64,000 nt of DNA. Source: Clostridium saccharobutylicum DSM 13864. GTDB lineage: Bacteria; Bacillota; Clostridia; Clostridiales; Clostridiaceae. The position numbers were made by a program, and so were the translations under genes. Below the pieces are notes generated by a model that saw only the letters and a program-made list of their open reading frames with translations, had not been told where the DNA came from and searched no databases. The stretch spans positions 1,142,501 to 1,206,500 of the forward strand of contig NC_022571.1 of assembly GCF_000473995.1 (NCBI RefSeq), in the 5' to 3' direction. Shown here piece by piece: positions 36,860 to 45,967 of this stretch (the stretch's first letter is position 1; each line of letters starts with the position of its first letter).

Positions 36860-38974
36860 ATGAAAATGTCTTTTAAATCTAAGTTTATGTTGTTAGTTTT
36901 ACCATTAGTTATAGTTGGCTTATTGTCACTAACAGGAATTGCATATGTTAAATTTAACAAGATAATCGAAAAAGAAATAATGGATTCAATGTCAATGAGA
37001 ACGACTGAAGCTACAGATCACATCAATACTTGGTTGACAGGAAGACTTGGGGAAGTACGTGAAACAGCTCAAAATCCTATGATGAAACGTATTTTAGAAA
37101 GTAATCCTAGTCTGGACTTAAGCAAAGATGATGAATCTACAAAATTGATAGATGAACTAAATCTATCTAGATGGCAATTTATTAAAGATACATATCCAGA
37201 TCAATATGCAGCTTTACATATTGTAAATTCATTACCTAAAGATCAATGGAATAATGCTGATAGTTTAACTAAGCTTACAGCACGATATGTTAATGTAAAA
37301 GATGGACAATGTAAAACTTCTCCTTGGGCAAAGGCAGCAGTAGCAGAAGCATCAGAAAGGTTTTCTCAAAATGGTGGTGTTCCTTATGATGTTATATTAA
37401 AACCAGCATATTCTGACGCATATTCAGCTAATATGGTACTAATGCTTGCATGGCAAAAGGATGAGAATGGTAATGTTGTAGGTGGTGCCGGTGCGAGTTT
37501 AAAAATAGAAGCTATACAAAAGATAGTAGAAAATGAGAAGTATGGACAAAAGGGATATGGAATGTTATTAGCAAAGGATGGTACTTTTATTGTTCATCCA
37601 AACAAAGATTGGGCAATGAAAGAAAAGATTACTACAGTTAATGATCCTGAGCTTACAAAATTAAGTGAACTTATTGCGAGTGGTAATCCTGGAATATTCC
37701 GCTTTGGTGAAGGAAACGATAGGAAAATTGCATTTTACGCTAAGGCTCCAATAGCTGATTGGACTGTAGTTAATGTAGTTTATGAAAATGAACTTTTTGC
37801 TGCATCTAATAAGTTAATAATAATTATGTTAATAATAGCATTAGGAATTACAATTGTTTTATCATTAGCTATATACTTAGGAGCAAGTAAACTTGTTAAA
37901 CCATTAACTCGTCTTAGTAATTTTGCTAATAATGTATCTACTGGAGATTTAAGTGGTTCTATAGAGGTTGAATCGCAAGATGAAATTGGAAGCCTTGCCA
38001 CAGCATTTAATAATACAGTACAAGCACTGAGAAGTATATTAACGGATATAAACACGGAGTCTCAAAAGGTTAATAATCTTTCAAGTGATCTTGCAGCTTC
38101 CTGTAAAGATTCTAGTGTGGTGACAACTGAAGTTTCTAAAGCTATACAAGTTGTTGCAGAAAACACTACTCAACAAGCAAGACAAGTCGCTTTATCTACA
38201 GATAAGACTGTTGAGATGAAAGAGACAAGTGAGAATGTTACAAGTAAATGTAATTATATGCTTGAAAAGGCTGAGGAATCGCATAATATAAGTGCTGTAG
38301 CTTTTGAAGCTGTAGATAAAGCAGTAAACAGCATGAAAATAATTGTTGAAAACAATAATGATAATTTAAATGAAAGTAAAATATTACTTGCAAAATCATC
38401 TGAGATTGGTAAAATTGTTGAGGTTATTACTAGTATTGCAGATCAAACTAATTTACTTGCACTTAATGCAGCTATTGAAGCAGCTCGTGCAGGAGAACAA
38501 GGTCGTGGTTTTGCTGTTGTTGCTGATGAGGTAAGAAAGCTTGCAGAACAGTCATCTGTTGCAGCTAGTCAAATATCTAATCTTATTAATGGCATACAAC
38601 AACAGATTCAATGTATAACTGATAGTATGAATACTGGTTCTAAGGAAATTACAAGTGGTATGGAGACAGCATTACAAGCTGAAACGCATTTTGAAGATAT
38701 TGAAAAAGCTATCAGTAATATTTTTAATGTTGTTCGTGATGTATCTTCTGCTACAGAAGTAATGATTGAAACAGCAGAAAGTACTGTTACAGAAATGAAA
38801 GAAGCATCATTTATTTCAGAGCAGACGGCATCTGCAACTGAAGAAGTATCTGCATCTGCGGAAGAACAATCTGTTGCCATGGATGAAATTGGAAATACTG
38901 CTACTCAATTATCAAAACTTTCAGACAGACTTAATGAATTAGTAACTAAATTTAAGATTTCTGATGATAATTAG
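36860..38974 (+). CDS. Methyl-accepting chemotaxis protein with dCACHE sensor
   Basis: A 704-residue transmembrane chemoreceptor. TM1 (about residues 10-30) and TM2 (about 315-340) enclose a double-CACHE extracellular domain of about 285 residues ([37 protein letters not shown]). HAMP is at about 340-395. The signalling domain has the tip [20 protein letters not shown] and ends [15 protein letters not shown] ([15 protein letters not shown]). It signals to CheA through CheW. Expression is likely tied to c-di-GMP by the riboswitch upstream. The ligand is unknown. Confidence 0.93.
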   Translation: MKMSFKSKFMLLVLPLVIVGLLSLTGIAYVKFNKIIEKEIMDSMSMRTTEATDHINTWLTGRLGEVRETAQNPMMKRILESNPSLDLSKDDESTKLIDELNLSRWQFIKDTYPDQYAALHIVNSLPKDQWNNADSLTKLTARYVNVKDGQCKTSPWAKAAVAEASERFSQNGGVPYDVILKPAYSDAYSANMVLMLAWQKDENGNVVGGAGASLKIEAIQKIVENEKYGQKGYGMLLAKDGTFIVHPNKDWAMKEKITTVNDPELTKLSELIASGNPGIFRFGEGNDRKIAFYAKAPIADWTVVNVVYENELFAASNKLIIIMLIIALGITIVLSLAIYLGASKLVKPLTRLSNFANNVSTGDLSGSIEVESQDEIGSLATAFNNTVQALRSILTDINTESQKVNNLSSDLAASCKDSSVVTTEVSKAIQVVAENTTQQARQVALSTDKTVEMKETSENVTSKCNYMLEKAEESHNISAVAFEAVDKAVNSMKIIVENNNDNLNESKILLAKSSEIGKIVEVITSIADQTNLLALNAAIEAARAGEQGRGFAVVADEVRKLAEQSSVAASQISNLINGIQQQIQCITDSMNTGSKEITSGMETALQAETHFEDIEKAISNIFNVVRDVSSATEVMIETAESTVTEMKEASFISEQTASATEEVSASAEEQSVAMDEIGNTATQLSKLSDRLNELVTKFKISDDN

Positions 38975-39086
38975 AGATAAGAATTAAGTAAAGTTTTAAA
39001 ATTATATAGAATTCGTTTTAAAGAAGTTTATGAATTATATAAAATCAAAAACGATAAGATTAATTTATAATTCAGATGTTTTATTA

Positions 39087-39130
39087 AAATCTCTTGCAAG
39101 TTTTTTAGCTAGCAAGAGATTTTTTTTTAT
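39087..39130 (+). terminator. Terminator after the dCACHE chemoreceptor
   Basis: Stem AAATCTCTTGC/GCAAGAGATTT followed by a T run. A 61-codon reading frame across it is not a gene. Confidence 0.88.
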
Positions 39131-39239
39131 TAGTAAAATGCAATTGTTTGTTTCAAATGAAACAGAGAATATATTTAAATTAAAGTATACTAAAGACAAT
39201 AAATCAAATATATAAAATTATATTAGGATGGTGAATTTT

Positions 39240-39968
39240 ATGATAAGAAGAGTTATTAAAATAGATGAAGAAAAATGTAATGGGTGTGGACTTTGTGCAA
39301 GTGCTTGTCATGAAGGTGCTATTAGAATAATAAATGGAAAAGCTAAGTTATTACGTGATGATTATTGTGATGGACTTGGTGATTGCCTACCTTCATGTGC
39401 AGCTGGTGCTATTACATTTGAAGAACGTGAAGCAGCACCATATGATGAAGAAGCAGTAAAGAGAAATATTGAAGAAAGAAAAGTAAAACAAGAAAATACA
39501 GATAAAAATCAAAAAATATCATTTGGATGCCCAGGAGCTCAAGCAAAAATGATAACGCGTAATAAAATAAACATTAAAAAAGATGAAGATATTAGTGCCA
39601 TGTCATCACAATTAAGTCAATGGCCAGTACAGATTAAACTTGTATCTCCTAAGGCAGGATTTTTTAATAATTGTAGTCTACTTATAGCAGCTGATTGTAC
39701 AGCTTATGCATATGCAAATTTTCATAATGAGTTTATTAGAAATAGAATCACATTAATAGGATGTCCAAAACTTGACGAAGTTGATTATTCAGAAAAGCTT
39801 TCAGAAATTTTTAAAATAAATAATATAAAAAATATTACAGTAGTTAGAATGGAAGTACCATGCTGTGGTGGAATAGTAAATGCAGTAACAAATGCATTAA
39901 GATCAAGTGATAAAATGATTCCATGGCAAGTAGTAACTATTTCAACAGCAGGAGAAATTATTGAGTAA
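39240..39968 (+). CDS. Ferredoxin-domain protein with C-terminal cysteine motifs
   Basis: A 242-residue protein. The N-terminus is a 2[4Fe-4S] ferredoxin module (CNGCGLCASACHEGAI, then CDGLGDCLPSCAAGAI). The C-terminal part has further cysteines in SFGCPGAQ, IAADCTAYAY, IGCPKLDE and VPCCGGIVNAV, which may bind another cluster or a metal. It resembles clostridial iron-sulfur proteins often annotated simply as 4Fe-4S binding protein; the reaction is not known. The ATG at 39240 follows AGGATGGTG; the ATG at 39228 is part of that ribosome-binding region. It has no operon partner. Confidence 0.85.
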   Translation: MIRRVIKIDEEKCNGCGLCASACHEGAIRIINGKAKLLRDDYCDGLGDCLPSCAAGAITFEEREAAPYDEEAVKRNIEERKVKQENTDKNQKISFGCPGAQAKMITRNKINIKKDEDISAMSSQLSQWPVQIKLVSPKAGFFNNCSLLIAADCTAYAYANFHNEFIRNRITLIGCPKLDEVDYSEKLSEIFKINNIKNITVVRMEVPCCGGIVNAVTNALRSSDKMIPWQVVTISTAGEIIE

Positions 39969-39999
39969 AGAAATGTAAATTTAATCATGTCAATAGATG

Positions 40000-40245
40000 T
40001 TGTAAAATGCCCAGGGTTTGGCAAAAATTAACCGAAAGAGAATACATATATGTTTCGCATACTAGAAGAATTTCGCTGGGCATATCTAAATGGAAAGCTG
40101 CATCCATTTCAGAGTGCTCCCAATGCAAGATTGGGACAATCTAAAAATGGAACAACTCTCCATTAAGATATGCCAACAGCTTATTTTTCAATGTATGCTT
40201 CACATATATGTATTCTCTTTCTTTGTATTGCAATAACTTTGAGTA
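40000..40245. repeat. Family B structured repeat, copy B2
   Basis: Outer stem GAGAATACATATATGT (40038-40053) with ACATATATGTATTCTC (40202-40217), perfect over 16 bp but different in sequence from B1. Shared internal segments are GAAGAATTTCGCTGG, ATATCTAAATGG and CAACAGCTTATTTTTCAATG. It lies downstream of the ferredoxin-like gene. Confidence 0.75.
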
Positions 40246-40533
40246 TCTTGCATATAGATACCCAATCTAAATTTATCTCATGCCAAGGAGTATGTGATAA
40301 ATAAAATTTTATTTTAAAGTTATAATAAGAGAACATGCATAAACTGAAATATTTGGTATTACAATCAAACATATTTAACTAACTTGACTTGGATACTAAA
40401 TTAAGCAATTTTGCAAAATGGTTTAAACCAAGGTCTATTAGATATTAAAGATTAAATTATATATATTGTACTCGATTTTTTGTATAAATTTGATTTGTAT
40501 TGTGGAATCATTCTATACTTATTTTAACATAAA

Positions 40534-40775
40534 GTCTCATAAACAGAGAAATTGGCCACATATTTGTGGAGTAGGCATTGAAAATAAGCTGTTGAAATAT
40601 TTTAATGTTAGGTTGTACTACTTTAGTTTGTCTAAATTTTATATTTGGAGCAAACTGAAGTAGTACAACCTAACATTTAGATATTGCCAGCGAAATTTTC
40701 TTAGTACTATGGAACAAATATGTGGCTAATTTCGGTTAGCATTACGAAACTTTAATATTTTACAACACTGGCAAA
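40534..40775. repeat. Family B structured repeat, copy B3, reverse orientation
   Basis: Outer stem GAAATTGGCCACATATTTGT (40548-40567) with its partner at 40714-40733 (one G-U pair). The inner stem GGTTGTACTACTTTAGTTTG pairs with CAAACTGAAGTAGTACAACC, 20 bp perfect. A small hairpin with AATGC/GCATT-like ends follows. B2 and B3 face each other 290 bases apart in a 950-base gap without genes. Confidence 0.8.
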
Positions 40776-40854
40776 ATAACTATTTAAAGTTTATTTGAAA
40801 AAACTATACCTATTTTAGTATTTAAAGAATATTAATATTATATACTATTAATTT

Positions 40855-40919
40855 AAGGAGGAGACTACTTTGGAAATGCAACTAAAATAGAGAATAGTAA
40901 ATTCAAAGTGGGATAAGGT
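40855..40919 (+). promoter_or_regulatory. Distant Shine-Dalgarno and bridging hairpin before the Lon-like gene
   Basis: AAGGAGGAG (40855-40863) is a near-perfect ribosome-binding site but lies 57 bases before the ATG at 40920. One base later CTACTTTG (40865-40872) pairs with CAAAGTGG (40904-40911, one G-U). Eight bases remain to the ATG. Inside the hairpin TTG at 40870 could start a six-codon ORF ending TAG at 40890. A weak GGGA close to the ATG is an alternative site. Confidence 0.5.
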
Positions 40920-43229
40920 ATGAAGAAAGAGTTAACTCCAAATGAAATTATTTTTTGTGCATCATGTAAGGATGCAATAAAACAGAGTAGTATCAATAGA
41001 ATACCGGAAGTTATGACTACATTAAATAAAATAAAGAAAGCTTTAACTATTGATAAAGATGGGTACAATATATATTATGTAGATTCATTTTCAAAAGAAA
41101 AATTAGAATTTTTACAAAAATATATTGATGGTATATATGAAAATTATCCGGCTCCTAAGGATATTTGCTATGTAACATCTCAAGAAAAAATAAAACCAAT
41201 AGTTTTATTTTTGCAAAATGGTAAAGGTACCTTGTTAAAAGATATGATTGAAGATATTAAAGAAAAATATCTTAAGTGTATAGTTGATTTTTATAGTAGT
41301 TCTTCAGATGATGAAAAAGAGAATATACTAGAAGAAATAAATGAAAAAAGAAATAGTTATATATCTGCATTGATGGCTATGGCTAAATCTAAAAATTTTG
41401 ATGTTAAATCAACTAGTGGTGGATTTGTATTTATTCCTTTAAAGGATGAAGGCATTGAGATGACTCAAGATGAGTATGATGAATTAGAAAATGATACGCA
41501 AGAAAGCATTGAAAAACAAGCATCAAATTTAAAAAAAGAAGCAGAGGCTATTTTAGAGAAATTAAAGGATATTGAATTAAAATCAATTGAAAAACTTAAA
41601 GATTTGTATAGAATTTATATAAAAGATTCTATGCAAAAATACAAAGATGATCTTTTACTAGAATTCATATCCGACGACAGTGTATATAGATATTTAATAG
41701 AAACATTTGATTATTTAGAAGATGAAATAATAGAATGTTATACAATAAATTTAGAAGATGATGAAGAGGATATACAGAAAATTTTCTCGAAGTACGTAGT
41801 GAATGTAATTGTTGATAATTCAGAGCTGCATCATCCAAAAGTGATTTATGAGGATGATCCAACTATTGGTAATTTAATAGGAAATATTGAATACAGGAAC
41901 AATAATGGCGGATATACTACAGATATATCATTAATTACTGCTGGAAGTTTAGTAAAAGCCAATGAAGGCTGTTTAATAGTGCGATTATCATCGCTAATAA
42001 ATAGTCCATCAAGTTATTATTATTTGAAGAAAGCGTTAATTCATGGACAAGTAGATTATAGTTACACAAGAAGTTATTTGGATGTGCTATCGATTACTGG
42101 ATTAAAACCACAGCCTATTCAAATTAAGTTAAAAGTTATATTAATAGGAGATTACGAAAGTTTTGAGATATTATATGATAAAGATGAGGATTTCAAGAGA
42201 ATATTTCCATTAAGAATTGATGCAGATAGTGATATAAAATACAATGAAATTGTAAGAAATGCTATCATAGGGATGGTTAAGAATAAAATAAATAAAGATA
42301 ATTTATTAAATGTAACTGATGATGCATATGAAGAAATAATAAAATATTTAGCTAGAGTTGTAGGGGAACGAAACAAAGTATCTGTTGATGATTATTATAT
42401 AAATAAATTGCTATATCTATCAAATAATAATGCAAGGATAGCAGGTAAAAAAAATATAGATAAGCAAGATATAAGAGATATTGCTTATGAAGAAGAGAAA
42501 ATTTTAGAAGAGGTAATGGATAGTTATAAAGATAATAAAATTCTTATAACTACTAGTGGTAAAAAAGTAGGAATAATAAATGCATTAGCAGTAGTTGGAA
42601 CATCTTGTTATAGTTTTGGAAAGCCTATGAGAGTTACTTGTTTAGCACTTCAAGGTGAAGGAAGAATAATTGATATTCACAAAGAGTGCAGATTGAGTGG
42701 AAATATTCATGAAAAATCAATAAGCATATTAAAAGGACTTGTTAGTTCTTTGATAAGTCCTTACGAAAAGCTTCCAGTGGATCTTCAATTAAGCTTTGAG
42801 CAAACTTATGGAATGATTGAGGGGGATAGTGCATCTGTTGCTGAAATAATTTGTATTTTATCTGCTTTAAGTAAGAAAGGAATAAGGCAAAATATTGCAG
42901 TAACAGGTTCAATAAACCAACTAGGGGAAATTCAACCTATTGGAGGAGTTAATGAAAAAATAGAAGGGTTTCATAAAGTGTGCAGTATAATAGGTGAAGT
43001 TGAAGGAACAGGTGTATTAATTCCAAGTACAAATGTAAGTGAATTAATATTAAAATCAGAAGTAGAAGAAGATATTAAGAATAATAAATTTCATATTTAT
43101 ACAATGGACACATTAGAAGACGCTATTGAAGTATTAATTCTAGATGAAGGGGAATCAGTAAAGAGCTTTTTTAAAGAAATAGAAGATGAGATTTTAAAGT
43201 ATAAAGGTGGAAAAAAGAAAAACAAATAG
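40920..43229 (+). CDS. Lon-family (S16) protease with degenerate ATPase region
   Basis: A 769-residue protein. The C-terminal 200 residues are a Lon protease domain with the catalytic serine in MIEGDSASVAEIICILSAL and the catalytic lysine in GGVNEKIEGFH. Residues about 180-230 are a coiled coil. The region where LonB/AAA_32 proteins carry Walker A reads DGYNIYYVDSFSKEKLEFLQ with no GxxxxGK[ST], and the Walker B position reads EGCLIVRLSSLI with no acidic pair. It therefore resembles LonC-like, ATP-independent members. Its place directly before spoIIA hints at a link to sporulation, but that is inference. Confidence 0.82.
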   Translation: MKKELTPNEIIFCASCKDAIKQSSINRIPEVMTTLNKIKKALTIDKDGYNIYYVDSFSKEKLEFLQKYIDGIYENYPAPKDICYVTSQEKIKPIVLFLQNGKGTLLKDMIEDIKEKYLKCIVDFYSSSSDDEKENILEEINEKRNSYISALMAMAKSKNFDVKSTSGGFVFIPLKDEGIEMTQDEYDELENDTQESIEKQASNLKKEAEAILEKLKDIELKSIEKLKDLYRIYIKDSMQKYKDDLLLEFISDDSVYRYLIETFDYLEDEIIECYTINLEDDEEDIQKIFSKYVVNVIVDNSELHHPKVIYEDDPTIGNLIGNIEYRNNNGGYTTDISLITAGSLVKANEGCLIVRLSSLINSPSSYYYLKKALIHGQVDYSYTRSYLDVLSITGLKPQPIQIKLKVILIGDYESFEILYDKDEDFKRIFPLRIDADSDIKYNEIVRNAIIGMVKNKINKDNLLNVTDDAYEEIIKYLARVVGERNKVSVDDYYINKLLYLSNNNARIAGKKNIDKQDIRDIAYEEEKILEEVMDSYKDNKILITTSGKKVGIINALAVVGTSCYSFGKPMRVTCLALQGEGRIIDIHKECRLSGNIHEKSISILKGLVSSLISPYEKLPVDLQLSFEQTYGMIEGDSASVAEIICILSALSKKGIRQNIAVTGSINQLGEIQPIGGVNEKIEGFHKVCSIIGEVEGTGVLIPSTNVSELILKSEVEEDIKNNKFHIYTMDTLEDAIEVLILDEGESVKSFFKEIEDEILKYKGGKKKNK

Positions 43230-43252
43230 ATAAGAATAAGTTATTGTGAAAG

Positions 43253-43296
43253 ATGCCTTAGGTTAATAGAAAAATAATCTAAGGTATTTTTCTATG
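43253..43296 (+). terminator. Terminator after the Lon-like gene
   Basis: Stem ATGCCTTAGGTTA/TAATCTAAGGTAT with loop ATAGAAAAA and a T-rich tail. Confidence 0.85.
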
Positions 43297-43397
43297 TAAT
43301 TAGAAAATAAAAATACATAAAATGGAATAAAAAGTTTGACTACGAATAAATTAGTATGTTAAAATATGGTAAAAAGGATAGAAATTAAATCAAGATG

Positions 43398-43450
43398 AGG
43401 AGGTGAAGGATGGATATTTTAAAATAGTATTTTAAAATATTCTAATTAAT
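43398..43450 (+). promoter_or_regulatory. Leader of spoIIAA: strong Shine-Dalgarno, mini-ORF and palindrome
   Basis: AGGAGGTG (43398-43405) is followed by ATG GAT ATT TTA AAA TAG (43410-43427), a five-codon ORF. A perfect palindrome then spans 43414-43440 (ATATTTTAAAATA-G-TATTTTAAAATAT) and ends 10 bases before the spoIIAA ATG, which has no SD of its own. TAA at 43433 closes the spoIIAA frame upstream. This is either a bridging hairpin or a translated leader. Confidence 0.5.
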
Positions 43451-43786
43451 ATGTATTTAAGTTTTGAAAAGCAAGGAGAAACTTTAGTTGCAAGTCTTAG
43501 TGGAGAGTTAGATCATAATAGTGCTGAAGAGGTCAGAGTAAAGATTGATAATAAGATTGATATTGATAATATAAAAAAAGTTGTGCTAAATTTTTCGGGT
43601 GTTACTTTTATGGATAGTTCAGGTATTGGTGCTGTAGTTGGAAGATATAAGAAACTATGTAATAAGGGTGGAAATCTTTGCATTGCTGAGGCAAATAAAA
43701 ATGTTGATCGAATATTTGAATTAGCAGGTTTATATAAGGTTATTAATAAATATAATACTGTAGATGAAGCAGTAAGGTGCATTTAG
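43451..43786 (+). CDS. spoIIAA: Anti-sigma F factor antagonist
   Basis: A 111-residue STAS-domain protein. The phosphorylated serine lies in [15 protein letters not shown] (about residue 57). Unphosphorylated SpoIIAA binds SpoIIAB and frees sigma-F in the forespore; SpoIIAB phosphorylates it and SpoIIE reverses this. First gene of spoIIAA-spoIIAB-sigF. Length and order are standard. The start has no adjacent ribosome-binding site. Confidence 0.95.
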   Translation: MYLSFEKQGETLVASLSGELDHNSAEEVRVKIDNKIDIDNIKKVVLNFSGVTFMDSSGIGAVVGRYKKLCNKGGNLCIAEANKNVDRIFELAGLYKVINKYNTVDEAVRCI

Positions 43787-43800
43787 ATGGAGGGGTTATC

Positions 43801-44232
43801 ATGTCTGATAATAAAATGAGTGTGGAATTTGTAAGCAAATCCCAAAATGAAGGTTTTGCAAGAGTTGCTGTTGCAGCTTTTGTTGCTCAATTAGATCCAA
43901 CAATAGATGAAATAAGTGATGTAAAAACAGCAATATCAGAAGCGGTTACTAATTCTATCATACATGGATATGAAAATAAGGAGGATGGTATAATCCGAAT
44001 TGAGGCAGACATTCATGATAATGAAGTAACTATAGCAATTGTTGATAAAGGAATTGGAATTGAGGATATTGGAAAAGCTATGGAGCCATTGTATACATCA
44101 AGACCTGATTTGGAAAGGTCAGGTATGGGATTCACAGTAATGGAAACATTTATGGATAATTTGAGTGTAGAGAGTAAAAAGGGCGTGGGTACAAAGGTGG
44201 TAATTAAGAAGAAATTTAACGTAGTAAGTTAG
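43801..44232 (+). CDS. spoIIAB: Anti-sigma F factor (serine kinase)
   Basis: A 143-residue GHKL kinase that sequesters sigma-F and phosphorylates SpoIIAA. The N box is [16 protein letters not shown], the G1 box [10 protein letters not shown], and the ATP lid [13 protein letters not shown] followed by [10 protein letters not shown]. The start at 43801 follows GGAGGGG; the in-frame ATG at 43777 lies within spoIIAA and lacks a ribosome-binding site. Confidence 0.95.
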   Translation: MSDNKMSVEFVSKSQNEGFARVAVAAFVAQLDPTIDEISDVKTAISEAVTNSIIHGYENKEDGIIRIEADIHDNEVTIAIVDKGIGIEDIGKAMEPLYTSRPDLERSGMGFTVMETFMDNLSVESKKGVGTKVVIKKKFNVVS

Positions 44233-44242
44233 GTGAAATAGA

Positions 44243-45001
44243 ATGGAAAAAGAGAATTTAAAACGAGAGGATTATAATTATGATCAAAACCCAGAATTGT
44301 TGTCATTAGCTAGAGGTGGTGATGGTGATGCTATGAATAGGTTGATAGAAATGAATTTACCATTAGTATCATCAATAAGCAAAAAGTTTTTAAATAGGGG
44401 ATATGATTATGAGGATATATTTCAAATAGGTTCAATTGGGTTAGTTAAAGCAATAAATAATTTTGATTTAACTTATAATGTTAAATTTTCAACTTATGCA
44501 GTTCCTATGATTATAGGAGAAATTAAAAGATTTTTGAGAGATGACGGAATGATAAAGGTGAGTCGTAATGTTAAAACGTTATCGAGAAAAATTCATTTCT
44601 ACAAAGAACAATTAACAAAAAACCTTAAAAGATCACCTACCATAGATGAGCTTGCAGATTATGCAGGCGTAGATAAAGAAGAAATTTTATTTGCGATAGA
44701 GTCTGCAAATAGTCTTCAATATTTATATGATACAATACATCAGGATGATGGTGCACCAGTTCTCTTAATAGATAAATTAAGTGAAAAAAGTGATGATAAT
44801 GATAATCTAATTGAAAGAATAGCGCTTAAAGAAGCATTAAGAAGCTTAGATGAAAAAGCAAGACAAATCATAATGTTAAGGTATTTTAAGGATAAGACAC
44901 AAGTTCAAGTAGCTAAAATGCTTGGTATAAGTCAAGTTCAAGTATCCAGAATTGAAAAAAAGGTACTCTCTCAAATGAAAAAAAAGTTGGAAGAAGAATA
45001 G
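44243..45001 (+). CDS. sigF: RNA polymerase sigma-F factor
   Basis: A 252-residue sigma-70 family factor, the first forespore-specific sigma. Region 2 has GYDYEDIFQIGSIGLVKAIN and STYAVPMIIGEIKRFLRDDG; region 3 has KRSPTIDELADYAGVDKEEI; region 4 helix-turn-helix is TQVQVAKMLGISQVQVSRIE. It lies 10 bases after spoIIAB in the standard operon, held inactive by SpoIIAB until engulfment begins. Confidence 0.96.
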   Translation: MEKENLKREDYNYDQNPELLSLARGGDGDAMNRLIEMNLPLVSSISKKFLNRGYDYEDIFQIGSIGLVKAINNFDLTYNVKFSTYAVPMIIGEIKRFLRDDGMIKVSRNVKTLSRKIHFYKEQLTKNLKRSPTIDELADYAGVDKEEILFAIESANSLQYLYDTIHQDDGAPVLLIDKLSEKSDDNDNLIERIALKEALRSLDEKARQIIMLRYFKDKTQVQVAKMLGISQVQVSRIEKKVLSQMKKKLEEE

Positions 45002-45012
45002 TGAGTTAAAAT

Positions 45013-45043
45013 CATTATAAATTAAAGTTTAAATTTTATAATG
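45013..45043 (+). terminator. Hairpin after sigF, possible terminator
   Basis: CATTATAAA/TTTATAATG enclosing TTAAAGTTTAA. No T run follows, so termination may be weak. Confidence 0.45.
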
Positions 45044-45304
45044 TAAACAAAGTATAGGACATATATATGCAAAAATAGATGATAAAATTTTGCTAGATAT
45101 ATTTAATTAAGTTTTATGAAAATTTAAGATTATTACTAAGTAATAGATTGTAGTAATCTAATATCATAAATATCAATAATTATATATCAAAAGTCAAGTT
45201 TTATGTCTAATAAGTATGTAGATGTTCTATTTTTTTATTATTAAATATATTTCCATAAAGTAACATAGTTAATTTTTGAATATTTACAAATAATAAATGT
45301 ATAG

Positions 45305-45466
45305 TTAGGCGTAATTAAAAAATAATAAACCAGTATACGGCCCTATTTTGCATTATATTGTGTTGTGAATTTTGGTTAATAGTTCGCTATTAATTGCAAT
45401 TTTCTACTTGTGTGACACAAAATATACGTGGCATTCTTTGGGCTATGATTGTCTTTCGTGTGCATC
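45305..45466. repeat. Family A repeat, diverged copy A5, reverse orientation
   Basis: TTAGGCGTAATTAAAAAATA, then TATTTTGCATTATATTGTGT, AATAGTTCGCTATTA and CTACTTGTG follow the order of copy A7 in the same orientation, with many substitutions. It occupies most of the leader before spoVAC. The rest of 45044-45486 is AT-rich with no gene. Confidence 0.55.
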
Positions 45467-45486
45467 AAAAAGGAGTGTGAATTATT

Positions 45487-45954
45487 TTGAGTAACAATAA
45501 AGAAATAAAAGAAGCGATAATAAAAAAGAAATATGAAACTATGGCTAATGAAGTAGCACCAAAATCTAAAATAATGAGAGATTGTTTAAGAGCTTTTTTA
45601 GTTGGTGGTTTGATTTGTGATGTTGGTCAGATTATTTATAATATAGCAATTAACTATGGAATTTCAAAAGATCAGGTTAACAATATTGTACCTATTATAA
45701 TGATTTTTTTAGGAGCACTTTTAACTGGAACAGGACTGTATAGTAAATTAGCTAACTTTGGTGGAGCGGGTACTGTTGTTCCTATAACAGGTTTTTCAAA
45801 TGCTGTAGTTGCACCAGCTATAGAATTTAAAAAGGAAGGATTTATATTTGGAGTTGCAGCAAAGATGTTTACAATTGCTGGACCTGTTTTAGTTTATGGA
45901 ATAGGTACATCAGTTATTGTTGGAATAATTTATTACATAACTATATTATTTTAG
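45487..45954 (+). CDS. spoVAC: Stage V sporulation protein AC
   Basis: A 155-residue membrane protein with four or so helices (AFLVGGLICDVGQIIYN; PIIMIFLGALLTGTGLYSKL). SpoVAC is the mechanosensitive component of the SpoVA channel that carries dipicolinic acid into the forespore and out on germination. TTG start with AAAAAGGAG about 12 bases upstream. It is followed by spoVAD and spoVAE, the short clostridial operon. Confidence 0.93.
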   Translation: MSNNKEIKEAIIKKKYETMANEVAPKSKIMRDCLRAFLVGGLICDVGQIIYNIAINYGISKDQVNNIVPIIMIFLGALLTGTGLYSKLANFGGAGTVVPITGFSNAVVAPAIEFKKEGFIFGVAAKMFTIAGPVLVYGIGTSVIVGIIYYITILF

Positions 45955-45967
45955 GGAGTGTTTTGAT

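Noticed and set aside
39030..39215. A 61-codon plus-strand ORF after the dCACHE receptor
   Set aside because: It spans the terminator hairpin and has no ribosome-binding site.
40466..40663. A 65-codon plus-strand ORF in the large gap
   Set aside because: It runs through repeat B3, whose sequence is explained by RNA/DNA pairing rather than coding.
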